From NCBI GenBank assembly GCA_035653595.1, contig DASRBO010000096.1, positions 1 through 43,021 on the forward strand: a stretch of DNA of 43,021 nucleotides. Reading direction: 5' to 3'. Below the pieces are notes generated by a model. That model was not told where the DNA came from and made no database searches. It was given only the letters and a program-made list of their open reading frames with translations. The translations under genes and the position numbers were made by a program. Position 1 is the stretch's first letter; each line of letters opens with the position of its first letter. This DNA comes from DASRBO01 sp035653595. Lineage in GTDB: Bacteria > Actinomycetota > Acidimicrobiia > Acidimicrobiales > JAJPHE01. Below, one piece after another: positions 15,882 through 26,584 of this stretch.

Positions 15882-17057
15882 ATGACGGCTACGGTCGCGG
15901 GAAAGAACGTCCCTACCGTGAGCTCCCCGCCCCCGTCACCGGTGCCCGGCTGGCTGGCCTCCTCCACGGCCTACGCGTGGCGAGTGCTGGTCCTTGGGGC
16001 GGTCGCCTACATCGCCGCCATCGCCTTCGGACGGCTGGAGCTCATCATCGTGCCGGTGGTGGCGGCCCTGTTCTTCTCCACCGTCCTCGTGCCGCCGGCC
16101 CGCTGGCTGAGACGCCACGGTCTCCCGCCGTTGGCCGCCACCTGGGTCGTCTTCCTGGCCGCCCTGCTGGTGGTGGCCGGCATCGTCGGCGGCCTGGTGC
16201 CGAGCATCAGCGGTGAGTTCAGCGCCCTGGGCAAGGAGCTGTCCAAGGGGCTGACCACGTTCCAGCACTGGCTGGAGAACGGCTTCCTGCACCTCTCGCA
16301 CCGGCAGGTCACCAACTTCGTCGACAGCGCCAAGAAGGAGCTCAACACCAATCGGGCCAAGCTGATCAAGGGGGCGCTGTCGGGCGTCACCCTCGTGCTG
16401 CAGGGGGCCGGGGCGACCCTGCTCACCATGGTCTTGACCTTCTTCTTCGTGAAGGACGGCGAGGACATCGGGAACTGGGCCCTGGGCCTGGCGGCGGAGA
16501 GCCGGGCACCCGACCTCAGGGCCGTCGGATCGGAGGCGTGGGCCACCCTCGGCGGCTACGTGCGGGGCACGGCCGCCAACGGGGCGGTGAACGCCGTCCT
16601 GATATCGATCGGGCTGCTGGGCCTGGGCGTCCCCCTGGTGGCACCGATCGCCGTGCTCACCTTCGTCGGGGGCTTCCTTCCCCTGGTCGGCGCCATCGCC
16701 GCCGGGCTGACCGCCGCCCTGGTGGCCCTGGTGGCCAAGGGTTTCGTGGCCGCTCTAATCGTCGTCGGGATGACCGTCGTCATCCACAACATCGAGGGCT
16801 ACCTGGTGGGTCCGCTGGTCCTGGGCCGGGCGGTGAAGCTGCACCCCATCGCCGTGCTGCTGGCCCTCACCATCGGCACCATCCTGGGCGGGATCATCGG
16901 GGCTTTCCTCGCCGTGCCCGCCACCGCCGTGGCCCTGGCCGTCAACGAGCACTACCGGATCCGGCGCCGCCAGGCCCTGGCCGCCACCCCGGCCGCACTG
17001 GCCGCCCTCGAGCTGCCCGGCTCTGCCGTCTCGCCCGAAGAGGCCGCCGGCCAATAG
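15882..17057 (+). CDS. AI-2E family transporter (TqsA/PerM-like)
   Basis: A 391-residue membrane protein with about eight hydrophobic segments in the order of the AI-2E (UPF0118) family: an N-terminal cluster (WRVLVLGAVAYIAAIAFGRL and onward), a long polar loop (about residues 105-165) and the C-terminal block with GGFLPLVGAIAAGLTAALVAL and HNIEGYLVGPLVLGRAVKLH, the family signature. Members include putative autoinducer or Na+/H+ transporters; the substrate here cannot be inferred. The gene starts 23 nt after the ligase stop, and a perfect 14-bp palindrome (CCCGCCCGGGCGGG, 15865-15878) fills the gap. It may be read through from ligC. Confidence 0.85.
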   Translation: MTATVAGKNVPTVSSPPPSPVPGWLASSTAYAWRVLVLGAVAYIAAIAFGRLELIIVPVVAALFFSTVLVPPARWLRRHGLPPLAATWVVFLAALLVVAGIVGGLVPSISGEFSALGKELSKGLTTFQHWLENGFLHLSHRQVTNFVDSAKKELNTNRAKLIKGALSGVTLVLQGAGATLLTMVLTFFFVKDGEDIGNWALGLAAESRAPDLRAVGSEAWATLGGYVRGTAANGAVNAVLISIGLLGLGVPLVAPIAVLTFVGGFLPLVGAIAAGLTAALVALVAKGFVAALIVVGMTVVIHNIEGYLVGPLVLGRAVKLHPIAVLLALTIGTILGGIIGAFLAVPATAVALAVNEHYRIRRRQALAATPAALAALELPGSAVSPEEAAGQ

Positions 17058-17117
17058 CCTTCAGGGCTGTTGGGGCGGCTGACCTGCCGCTGGGCGGCTG
17101 AACTGGAGGCCAAGCGC

Positions 17118-18611
<1,494 letters not shown>

Positions 18612-18630
18612 AGACCGGGCAGGACCTAGC

Positions 18631-18671
18631 CGCCCCCACCCCCGCCCCCTGATGGGGCGGGGGTGGGGGCG
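18631..18671 (+). terminator. 18-bp perfect GC hairpin, terminator-like
   Basis: CGCCCCCACCCCCGCCCC (18631-18648) pairs perfectly with its complement at 18654-18671 around a 5-nt loop (CTGAT). It sits 20 nt after the esterase stop and ends just before the UbiA promoter region. It lacks a U-tract, as many actinobacterial hairpin terminators do. Confidence 0.75.
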
Positions 18672-18688
18672 ATTAGGCTCGCTCGACG

Positions 18689-19720
18689 ATGAGCGAGGCA
18701 GCCACCACCGTCACCACCGAACCGAGCCTGCTGTCCAAGTGGCGCGAGGTGCTCCGCACCACCAATCCGCCCGCCGGGCGGCTGGATCCTGTCTCCAAAT
18801 GGCTCGTCCTCACTCGGGCGGCCGTTCTGCCCATGACCCTGACGGCGGGGCTGGTCGCCGGCCTGCTCGCCGTACGCAAGCCCGGTTTCAGCCCCGGCTG
18901 GTACCTGCTGGCCCTGGCCGGCATCCTGCTCGCCCACGCCTCGAACAACCTCATGAACGACCTGTTCGATGCCGAGGTGGGCACCGACGTCGAGAGCTAT
19001 CCGCGGGCCCTATACGCCCCGCACCCCATCCTGTCGGGACTCATAACCAGGCGGGGTCTGGCCGCCGCCAGCCTGGTGGTCAACCTGGTCGACCTGGCCA
19101 TACTGATCGTGCTCACCTGGGCGCGGGGATGGCCCATCCTCGGGTTCGGCCTGGGCGGGTTCCTGCTGTCAGCCGCCTACACCGCCCCGCCCCTGCGGCT
19201 CAAGAAGCACGCCCTGGGCGAGCCGGACGTGCTGGCGGTGTGGGGCCCGCTCATGGTCGGAGGCACCTACTACGCCGCCGTGGGCCACCTGCCGTGGCAG
19301 GTGGTGGTGGCGTCGCTGCCCTACGGGCTGCTGTGCACGGCGGTGCTGATGGGCAAGCACATCGACAAGATCCCCTGGGACGGCCCCGACGGGACCACCA
19401 CCCTGCCTGTCCTGCTGGGTGAGGCAGCCGCCCGCCGCCTGACCCAGGCCCTGATGGCCGGCTTCTACGTGGTGGTCGCGGCGTGCGTGGCGGTACGGGC
19501 CCTGCCCTGGCCCGCCGTGGTGGTGGTGCTGGCCCTGCCCGTCATGGGCAAGGCGGTCCGGGCGCTCGGAGAGCCGAAGCCGGCGCAGGCCCCGCCCAAG
19601 TTCCCGGTCTGGCCCCTCTGGTTCGCCGCCATCGCCTTCATGCACACCCGCCGGGCCGGGGCGCTGCTGGTCCTGGGGCTGGCCATCGCCGCCGGCCTGG
19701 GTATCCGCATCGCGGGCTGA
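18689..19720 (+). CDS. UbiA-type membrane prenyltransferase (MenA-like)
   Basis: A 343-residue polytopic membrane protein. The first prenyl-diphosphate/Mg site is NNLMNDLFDAEVGTD (N90, D91, D94, D100), and a second Asp-rich loop, KHIDKIPWDGPDG (D226, D231, D234), precedes TTTLPVLLG, as in UbiA/MenA enzymes. These transfer a prenyl chain onto an aromatic or lipid acceptor in the membrane. The second loop is not the usual DxxxD, and no menaquinone or heme genes are nearby, so the acceptor is open. A TAGGCT box lies 9 nt before ATG 18689, so the 5' UTR is very short. The enoyl-CoA hydratase gene follows after 7 nt and is likely co-transcribed. Confidence 0.8.
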   Translation: MSEAATTVTTEPSLLSKWREVLRTTNPPAGRLDPVSKWLVLTRAAVLPMTLTAGLVAGLLAVRKPGFSPGWYLLALAGILLAHASNNLMNDLFDAEVGTDVESYPRALYAPHPILSGLITRRGLAAASLVVNLVDLAILIVLTWARGWPILGFGLGGFLLSAAYTAPPLRLKKHALGEPDVLAVWGPLMVGGTYYAAVGHLPWQVVVASLPYGLLCTAVLMGKHIDKIPWDGPDGTTTLPVLLGEAAARRLTQALMAGFYVVVAACVAVRALPWPAVVVVLALPVMGKAVRALGEPKPAQAPPKFPVWPLWFAAIAFMHTRRAGALLVLGLAIAAGLGIRIAG

Positions 19721-19727
19721 GGCGGGC

Positions 19728-20597
19728 GTGCCACTGGACTACACCCAGATCTCCTACGAGGTGGCCGACGGTGTGGCCACGCTGACCCTCGACCGTCCGG
19801 ACCGGCTCAACGCCTTCACGGCCACGATGATGAACGAGCTCATCGACGCCTTCGGCCGGACAGACGCCGACGACGCCGTCCGCGCCGTCATCGTGACCGG
19901 ACGAGGGCGGGGCTTCTGCGCCGGAGCCGACCTGGCGGCAGGGCCGGACACCTTCGGCACGGCGGGCGCCGGTACTCCGACCGGTTCGGAGGGGGTGCCC
20001 CGCGACGGAGGGGGCCTGCTCACCCTGCGCATATTCGAGTCCCGCAAGCCGGTCATCGCCGCCATAAACGGCCCGGCGGTGGGCGTTGGGATCACCATGA
20101 CCCTGCCCATGGACCTGAGGCTGGCCTCCGAGGACGCCCGGTTCGGCTTCGTCTTCGCCCGCCGGGGCCTGGTTCCCGAGGCCGCCTCGAGCTGGTTCCT
20201 GCCCCGGGTGGTAGGCATCAACCGGGCCCTGGAGTGGGTCTTCACCGGCCGGGTCTTCGGGGCGGACGAGGCCCTGGCGGCCGGCCTGGTGCGCAGCATC
20301 CACCCTGCTGAGGAGCTCCTGGAGGCGGCCAGGCAACTCGCCGCGGAGATCGGCGCCAACACCGCTCCGGTGTCGGTCGCCCTGTCCCGCCTGATGCTGT
20401 GGAGGATGCTGGGGGCCACCCATCCCATGGAGGCCCATCGGGTGGACAGCCGCGCCATAGCCGCCCGGGGGCCGTCGCCGGACGTGGCCGAGGGTGTCTC
20501 CTCCTTCCTCGAGAAGCGGGCACCGGCCTTCCCGATGAGGGTCAGCGACGGGCTACCTGAGGTCTTCCCCGGCTGGGTCGAGCCACCCTTCGAGTGA
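19728..20597 (+). CDS. Enoyl-CoA hydratase/isomerase (crotonase) family
   Basis: A 289-residue crotonase-fold protein: TLTLDRPDRLNAFTATMMNE, then the oxyanion segment GRGRGFCAGADLAAG and the second one GPAVGVGITMTLPMDLRLAS, with RRGLVPEAASSWFLPRVVG containing the catalytic-site Glu of hydratases. The loop after the first oxyanion segment is longer than usual (Gly/Pro-rich, about residues 70-95). It hydrates or isomerises enoyl-CoA esters in the cytoplasm; chain length and role are not determinable. GTG 19728 begins 7 nt after the UbiA stop, suggesting one operon. The aldehyde dehydrogenase gene follows after 172 bp with its own ribosome binding site. Confidence 0.88.
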   Translation: MPLDYTQISYEVADGVATLTLDRPDRLNAFTATMMNELIDAFGRTDADDAVRAVIVTGRGRGFCAGADLAAGPDTFGTAGAGTPTGSEGVPRDGGGLLTLRIFESRKPVIAAINGPAVGVGITMTLPMDLRLASEDARFGFVFARRGLVPEAASSWFLPRVVGINRALEWVFTGRVFGADEALAAGLVRSIHPAEELLEAARQLAAEIGANTAPVSVALSRLMLWRMLGATHPMEAHRVDSRAIAARGPSPDVAEGVSSFLEKRAPAFPMRVSDGLPEVFPGWVEPPFE

Positions 20598-20769
20598 GCT
20601 CCCCGGGCCAGCAGGCACGGTCGGCTCCGGGGCTCCCAGCCGGACCGGGGCGACCCCCGATCCCGTCCCCCAGGCCCGCTCCGGGCAGCCCGAGGGGGAC
20701 ACCCCTGACCGGCAGGGGGCCCGGCGCGGGGCTAATTTGGTCGGGCTCGCACGGCTGACAGGAGGCCCG

Positions 20770-22188
20770 ATGCACAATCGCGACAAGCTCTACATCAACG
20801 GCGCCTGGGTGGCGCCGGCGGGTACGGGCACCATCGAGGTGATCAACTCGACGACCGAAGAGGTCATGGGCCGGATCCCCGAGGGTACGGCCGAGGACGT
20901 CGACCGGGCCGTCGCCGCCGCCAAGGCCGCCTTCGCCGACTGGTCCCAGGTGTCGGTGGAGGAGCGCGGCAAGTACGTGCAGCGGATCACCGAGGGCCTC
21001 CAGGCCCGGATGAGCGAGATCGCCCAGGTGGTCGCCCAGGAAGTGGGGATGCCGCTCAACCTGTCGATGATGATCCAGGCCGGGCTGCCGGCCATGGACT
21101 TCGGCAACATCCCCCGCATCCTCGACTCCTTCCCGTTCGAGGAGCAGGTGGGCAACTCCCTCATCGTGCGCGAGCCGGTCGGAGTGGTGGGGGCGATCAC
21201 GCCGTGGAACTATCCGCTGCACCAGATCGCCGCCAAGGTCGCCCCTGCCCTGGCCGCCGGCTGCACTGTGGTCCTCAAGCCCTCCGAGGTGGCACCGCTC
21301 AACGCCTTCATCCTGGCCGACATCATCGACGAGGTCGGGCTGCCCGCAGGCGTCTTCAACCTGGTGACCGGCTACGGCCCGGTGGTGGGAGAGGCCATCG
21401 CCGCCCATCCCGACGTCGACATGGTCTCCTTCACCGGTTCCACCCGGGCCGGGCGCCGGGTGAGCGAGCTGGCGTCCCAGACCGTCAAGCGGGTGGCGCT
21501 GGAGCTGGGGGGCAAGTCGCCCAACATCATCCTCGACGATGCCGACCTCCAGAAGGCGGTCACCGACGGCGTCGGCAAGTGCTACCTCAACTCCGGTCAG
21601 ACCTGCTCGGCCCTCACCCGCATGCTGGTGCCGCGGTCCCGTCTGGCCGAGGCCGAGCAGATCGCGGTCAAGGTGGCCGAGTCGTTCACCCCCGGCGATC
21701 CCTTCGCCGACGGCACCCGCCTCGGGCCGCTGGTCTCCGCCGTGCAGCGGGACCGGGTGCGGGGCTACATCAACAAGGGCGTCGAGGAGGGGGCCAAGCT
21801 GCTCACCGGGGGGGCCGAGCCGCCCGAGGGCCTCGAGCGGGGCTACTTCGTCCGCCCGACCGTCTTCTCCGAGGTCCGCCCGGACATGACCATCGCCCAG
21901 GAGGAGATCTTCGGCCCGGTCCTGTCCATCATCCCCTACGAGGACGAGGACGAGGCCGTGCGCATCGCCAACGACACCATCTACGGCCTCGCCGGCGGGG
22001 TGTGGTCGGGCGACGCCGAGCGGGCCAAGAAGGTGGCCCGCCGGATCCGGACCGGCCAGGTCGAGATCAACGGCGGATCGTTCAACCCGATGGCCCCCTT
22101 CGGTGGCTACAAGCAGTCGGGCCACGGGCGGGAGCTGGGCAAGTTCGGACTGGAGGAGTACCTCGAGGTGAAGGCCCTTCAGCTGTAG
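20770..22188 (+). CDS. Aldehyde dehydrogenase family protein
   Basis: A 472-residue NAD(P)+-dependent aldehyde dehydrogenase. Visible are PWNYPLHQIAAKVAPALAAG, FTGSTRAGRRV, the general base Glu245 in LELGGKSPN and the catalytic Cys279 in NSGQTCSALTR, plus EEIFGPVLSIIPY and the C-terminal PFGGYKQSGHGRELG. It oxidises an aldehyde to the acid; the substrate is unknown. Start ATG 20770 is 5 nt after AGGAGG (in gacaggaggcccg), and TAATTT near 20733 is a plausible -10 box. The gene lies between the CoA enzyme and the ABC importer operon; a shared catabolic route is possible but not proven. Confidence 0.93.
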   Translation: MHNRDKLYINGAWVAPAGTGTIEVINSTTEEVMGRIPEGTAEDVDRAVAAAKAAFADWSQVSVEERGKYVQRITEGLQARMSEIAQVVAQEVGMPLNLSMMIQAGLPAMDFGNIPRILDSFPFEEQVGNSLIVREPVGVVGAITPWNYPLHQIAAKVAPALAAGCTVVLKPSEVAPLNAFILADIIDEVGLPAGVFNLVTGYGPVVGEAIAAHPDVDMVSFTGSTRAGRRVSELASQTVKRVALELGGKSPNIILDDADLQKAVTDGVGKCYLNSGQTCSALTRMLVPRSRLAEAEQIAVKVAESFTPGDPFADGTRLGPLVSAVQRDRVRGYINKGVEEGAKLLTGGAEPPEGLERGYFVRPTVFSEVRPDMTIAQEEIFGPVLSIIPYEDEDEAVRIANDTIYGLAGGVWSGDAERAKKVARRIRTGQVEINGGSFNPMAPFGGYKQSGHGRELGKFGLEEYLEVKALQL

Positions 22189-22294
22189 CCAGCCGCCGAA
22201 CGGCCGTCAGAGAGGGGGCGCGGCGGCAACGAGGTTGATCGTCGACTGCTCTGGGGTAACCAGGGTCTGACAGCCAGGAGGTCCAAGCCGCAGC

Positions 22295-24145
22295 ATGAAC
22301 CGCAGCACGCTCTTCCGCCGTTATATCCCCCTGGCGGCGGTGGTCGCCGTTCAGGCCCTGATCATCGCAGTCGTGCCCTCGACCGCGCCGAGCTCCCAGA
22401 GCCTGAGCGCGGGCGGGGGCGCCGGCGGCCTAAGCGGCGGAGCGGCGGGTTCGGCCGCCGGCGCCGGTGGAGGCGGCGGGGGTTCCTCCAGCCTCCTCGG
22501 TGGTGGCGCCGCCGGCGGGGGCGGCGCGCTGGGTTCGGCCGGGGCCGGTGGCGGCGGGGCCGGAGGGGGCGGGGTCGGCGGCGCCGGGGGCGGGCCCGGC
22601 GGAGTGGCCAACGGCGACACCACCCACTGCCTGGCCGGTCGCCAGTTCGACCAGGCCATCGACTACTTCGCCCCGCCCTGCACCCCGGGCGCCCCCGGGG
22701 CGCCCTACCCCAACAACGGGGGCTCGACCTACCAGGGGGTGTCGTCCAACCAGATCACCATCGTCGACTACATCTCCGACTACGGGGCCGAGGTCAACGC
22801 CATCCTCGAGGCCGAGGGCCTGTTCGAGGATTACAACATGGGCGTCGCCCTCGACAAGGCGTGGTCCAACTTCATCAACTCCCACTACACGCTGTACGGC
22901 CGCAAGGTGAAGATCATCACCTATCAGGGCCAATGCCAGAGTGTGCCCCCCAACTATCAGTGCCTCATACCGGAGATGGACCAGGTGGTGGCCACCTACC
23001 ACCCCTACATCGTCTACTGGAACACCACTTTGTGCTCGGCCTGCTACGCCGAGCTCGCCCGCGACAAGACCATCGGGGCCGGTGGCGTGGGGTTCAGTGA
23101 CTCCTTCGCCAACGCCAACGCCCCGTACTTCTACAGCAACGACGAGAGCGCCACCCGGGTGGAGACCGCCTTCGCCCAGTGGTGGTGCAACCAGCTGTCG
23201 TCGAAGAACGACCCGGGCCGGAAGGTCCAGTGGGCCGAAACCCACAACCCGGCCCAGAACTTCAACGGCAAGCCCCGGGTCCTGGGGGTCATATCGACCA
23301 ATGACCCCGACAACGAGAACACCGTCACCGGGGTGCTCCAGCCGGCGCTCAACAAGCTGTGCGGCGACGGCGACAGCATCAACGCCCACCACTACTACTA
23401 CGCCCAGGACATCAACACCGCCGCCCAGCAGGTGAACGCCGGCATCGCCGCCATGGACACCCCCAACAACCCGGCCACCGACGTCCTGTGCCTCTGCGAC
23501 CCGGTGGCCCCGGCCTTCCTGTACGAGGGGGAGCAGCAGCACAACTACTACCCGGAGAACGTCATCGCCAGCGACCAGGGCATGGACCTCGACAGCACCG
23601 TCCAAGGCTCCTACGAGACCGAAACCGGACAGCCGGTGCTGGGCTGCCCGTCGCCGAACGTGGGTTGTGAGTACGACAACACCTTCGGGCTCTCGACCAA
23701 CGACGCCATGGAGCCGGCGAGCAACGACGTGGGTGTCCGGGTCTACAGGCTCGGCGGGGGTGGAAACAGCCTGCCCTGCGACAACGTCAGCGGCAGCCAG
23801 CAGTGCATCACCCCGATCACCGCCACCGACATCTGGAACCAGTACGAGATGATCGCCAGCCTGATCGAGAACGCCGGACCCCAGCTGACCCCCCAGCGGA
23901 TGCAGGCGGCGGCGCCGTCCCTGGGCATGAGGGGCGGGGGCACGAGCGGCCATCCGCTGGAGGGCTTCGCCTCCGGCGACTGGCACATGGTGCAGGACGC
24001 CAGGGTCGTCTACTGGGACCAGCACCGGGCGTCTCCCTACAACGGCAAGAACGGGACCTACGTGCAGATCGAGGGCACCCGGTTCAACCTGGGCCAGTAC
24101 CCCTCCGCCCCCTCCGGACCTCCGATTCCGGCCACCCGTTCCTGA
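22295..24145 (+). CDS. ABC-importer substrate-binding protein (HAAT/Leu-Ile-Val type) with Gly-rich linker
   Basis: A 616-residue exported protein. An N-terminal hydrophobic segment (RYIPLAAVVAVQALIIAVV, residues 9-27) acts as a signal or anchor; no lipobox Cys is present. Residues about 33-105 are an extreme Gly/Ala/Ser-rich low-complexity linker. The remainder is a periplasmic-binding-protein type I fold like LivJ/LivK and amide-binding proteins (TIVDYISDYGAEVNAILEAEG, GVGFSDSFANANAPYFYSNDES, RVLGVISTNDPDNENTVTG). Typical family length is about 400. It heads the operon: the permease fusion starts 6 nt after its stop. It probably captures a small organic ligand outside the membrane; many Cys suggest disulphides. 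The ligand cannot be deduced. Confidence 0.85.
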   Translation: MNRSTLFRRYIPLAAVVAVQALIIAVVPSTAPSSQSLSAGGGAGGLSGGAAGSAAGAGGGGGGSSSLLGGGAAGGGGALGSAGAGGGGAGGGGVGGAGGGPGGVANGDTTHCLAGRQFDQAIDYFAPPCTPGAPGAPYPNNGGSTYQGVSSNQITIVDYISDYGAEVNAILEAEGLFEDYNMGVALDKAWSNFINSHYTLYGRKVKIITYQGQCQSVPPNYQCLIPEMDQVVATYHPYIVYWNTTLCSACYAELARDKTIGAGGVGFSDSFANANAPYFYSNDESATRVETAFAQWWCNQLSSKNDPGRKVQWAETHNPAQNFNGKPRVLGVISTNDPDNENTVTGVLQPALNKLCGDGDSINAHHYYYAQDINTAAQQVNAGIAAMDTPNNPATDVLCLCDPVAPAFLYEGEQQHNYYPENVIASDQGMDLDSTVQGSYETETGQPVLGCPSPNVGCEYDNTFGLSTNDAMEPASNDVGVRVYRLGGGGNSLPCDNVSGSQQCITPITATDIWNQYEMIASLIENAGPQLTPQRMQAAAPSLGMRGGGTSGHPLEGFASGDWHMVQDARVVYWDQHRASPYNGKNGTYVQIEGTRFNLGQYPSAPSGPPIPATRS

Positions 24146-24151
24146 GCGTCC

Positions 24152-26584
24152 ATGACAACGGTCTCCACTGATGAGCACCCTCCGGCTCCGCCGGGGGAGC
24201 AGCCGCCCTACGGCGGGGGCTGGCTTTCGGCCGACGGCAAAGGGCCGGGGCGGGGGTGGTCGGACCTGGTGGGCGAGATCGTCGGCGGCAGCGGCACCGG
24301 CGCCCAGCTGGCCCGCTACGTCGGCCTGGTGCTGGCGTTCTTCGTCGCCGAGCACTTCGTGTTCCACTCCTCGCCGGCGGAGATCATCAACGGCCTCTCT
24401 GTCGGGGCCCTCTACGGCCTGGTCGGGGTGGGCATCGTGCTCATCTACCGCACCGCCCGGATCATCAACTTCGCCGCCGCCGCCATCGGCGCGGTGCCGG
24501 CCATCGCCGCCCTTCTGCTCGACGTGGAGAACGGCGTCAGCTACCTGGCCGTGCTGCCGCTGGCCCTGCTGGGGGCTCCGCTCATCGGCGCCCTCACCGA
24601 CATCTTCGTCATCCGGCGCTTCCAGCGCTCCCCCCGGCTGATCCTCACCGTCGTAACCATCGGCGTGGCCCAGAGCCTGGCCGCCCTGGGCTTCTTCATT
24701 CCGGTCTGGATGGGGGCCCGCGCCGGGGAGATCCCCAACGTCCCCACGCCCTTCGACAGCTTCCAGCTGCACAACGGCCGGGGCGAGCCGGTGCTCACCG
24801 GCAACCAGGTGTGGGCCTTCGGGGTGACGGTCGGCGTGTCGATCCTGCTGGCCCTCTTCCTGCGCTACACGCGGATGGGCATCGCCCTGCGGGCGTCTTC
24901 GGAGAACGCCGACCGGGCCGCCCTGCTGGGCATACCGGTCAAGAGGGTCCAGACCGCGGCGTGGATGATCGCCGGGGCGCTGGGGGGCCTGGCCATCTTC
25001 GTACAGGCGCCCCTGATAGGTGTTCCCAACGACGCCACCCTGGGCTTCTCCACCCTGCTTTACGGGCTGGCGGCGGCGGTGATCGGGCGGATGCAGCGCA
25101 TCGGGATGACCCTGGGGGCGGGGCTGGCGATCGGGGTGATCGTGTCGGCGTCGGTCACCCACTACGGCGACAACAGCGTGGCCGCCGCCCTGATGCTGCC
25201 GATCATCCTGGTCGCCCTGCTCCTGCAGCGGGGGCAGTCCTCGCGGGCCGAGGACAGCGGGGTGTCGACCTGGCAGGCGGTGCGCGAGTTCCGGCCGATC
25301 CCGCTGGAGCTGAGGGGGCTGCGGGAGGTCAACATCGCCCGCGCCATGGTCTACGTGGCGGTGATCGGGGTGGCGGTGGTGCTGCCCTTCGCCGTCGGCG
25401 GTCCCAACCTCCCCGCCCTCATCCTGCTGCCCATCTACGGGATCGTGGCGGTGTCGCTGGTGATCCTCACCGGCTGGGCGGGCCAGATCAGCCTGGGCCA
25501 GTTCGGCTTCGTGGCCATCGGGGCCGAGGTGGCCGGCGGTCTCATCGCCAACCACAACATCGACTTCTTCGTGGCCCTTCTGATCGGCATCGGCGCCGGG
25601 GTGGTCGCCTCGGTTGTCATCGGCTTCCCGGCCGTGCGGATCCAGGGCCTCAACCTGGCGGTGACCACGCTGGCCTTCGGCTACGCCATGGCCGACTACG
25701 CCCTCAACAGCCATTACGCCCTGGGCAAGTGGCTCCTGCCCTCGGGGCTGACGGCGCACCTGGCCCGGCCCATGATCTACGGCCGCATCGACCTCGAGAA
25801 CGACAGGACCTTCTACTTCCTGTGCGTGATACTGCTGGCGCTCTGCATCACCTCGGCCGTCGCCTTCAGGCGGCTGCGCAGCGGCCGGGTCCTGATCGCC
25901 GTGCGGGACAACCAGAGGGCCGCCCCGTCCTACGGGGTGAACCTGACCCGGACCAAGCTGGCCGCCTTCGCCGCCTCCGGGGCCATGGCCGGGCTGGCCG
26001 GGGTGCTGCTGGCCTACTCCGAGCACAACGTCATCCAGGGCAGCTTCGACCCCTCCTACAGCATCGGCGTCTTCCTGGCCGCGGTCATCGGCGGCCTGAG
26101 CTCGGTCCCCTGGGCGGTCAGCGCAGCGGTGATCTTCGAGGCCTTCCAGGTCTTCCTGCCCAAGCTGAACCAGTTCTGGGGCCCCACGGTCACCGCCGTG
26201 GTGCCGCTGCTGTTCACCGGGCCGCTGCTGGTCCTCAACCTCTACCAGTATCCGGGTGGTTCGGCCGAGTGGGGCTTCGGCCTGCGGGACCAGTTCCTGC
26301 GCCGCCTGGCCCGCAAGTACGACGTCCTGGTGCCCTCGCTGGTGGCCGACCGTCGGGTGGAGACGGGGGAGGAGGCGGTCGACGTCATCCAGCAGGCGGA
26401 GAAGAGCGTCGAGGCTACCGAGTCCTTCGATGTCGTGGCGGCCGAGGGGACCATCACCTGCCCGGTGTGCGGTGAGGTCCTCACCGTGGCCGCCGCCGTG
26501 GACCACGAGCACCTCCGGGGGGGTCCGGGCGCCGAGGGCGGCGGCGGGGCCCGGATGCCGGCCGCTCGAAGGTCGCGCCCGTGA
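24152..26584 (+). CDS. Fused LivH-LivM-type permease with C-terminal zinc-finger-like motif
   Basis: An 810-residue membrane protein combining both HAAT permeases. The LivH-like half (about residues 70-385) has INGLSVGALYGLVGVGIVLIYRTARIINFA and GIALRASSENADRAALLGIPVKRVQ. The LivM-like half (about 400-725) has GIVAVSLVILTGWAGQISLGQFGFV and the coupling segment GRVLIAVRDNQRAAPSYGVN. These are normally two genes. An extra cytoplasmic tail ends in CPVCGEVLTVAAAVDHEH (C770, C773, H785, H787), which looks like a small zinc-binding knuckle. The N terminus is Pro/Gly-rich. The stop overlaps the GTG of the ATPase gene by 4 bp. It forms the transmembrane channel of the importer. Confidence 0.88.
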   Translation: MTTVSTDEHPPAPPGEQPPYGGGWLSADGKGPGRGWSDLVGEIVGGSGTGAQLARYVGLVLAFFVAEHFVFHSSPAEIINGLSVGALYGLVGVGIVLIYRTARIINFAAAAIGAVPAIAALLLDVENGVSYLAVLPLALLGAPLIGALTDIFVIRRFQRSPRLILTVVTIGVAQSLAALGFFIPVWMGARAGEIPNVPTPFDSFQLHNGRGEPVLTGNQVWAFGVTVGVSILLALFLRYTRMGIALRASSENADRAALLGIPVKRVQTAAWMIAGALGGLAIFVQAPLIGVPNDATLGFSTLLYGLAAAVIGRMQRIGMTLGAGLAIGVIVSASVTHYGDNSVAAALMLPIILVALLLQRGQSSRAEDSGVSTWQAVREFRPIPLELRGLREVNIARAMVYVAVIGVAVVLPFAVGGPNLPALILLPIYGIVAVSLVILTGWAGQISLGQFGFVAIGAEVAGGLIANHNIDFFVALLIGIGAGVVASVVIGFPAVRIQGLNLAVTTLAFGYAMADYALNSHYALGKWLLPSGLTAHLARPMIYGRIDLENDRTFYFLCVILLALCITSAVAFRRLRSGRVLIAVRDNQRAAPSYGVNLTRTKLAAFAASGAMAGLAGVLLAYSEHNVIQGSFDPSYSIGVFLAAVIGGLSSVPWAVSAAVIFEAFQVFLPKLNQFWGPTVTAVVPLLFTGPLLVLNLYQYPGGSAEWGFGLRDQFLRRLARKYDVLVPSLVADRRVETGEEAVDVIQQAEKSVEATESFDVVAAEGTITCPVCGEVLTVAAAVDHEHLRGGPGAEGGGGARMPAARRSRP

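Noticed and set aside
22430..26512. A 1360-codon open frame on the minus strand
   Set aside because: It is the antisense of the substrate-binding protein and permease genes; its protein is dominated by His/Gly/Asp/Arg/Gln typical of shadow frames in high-GC DNA, with no domain.
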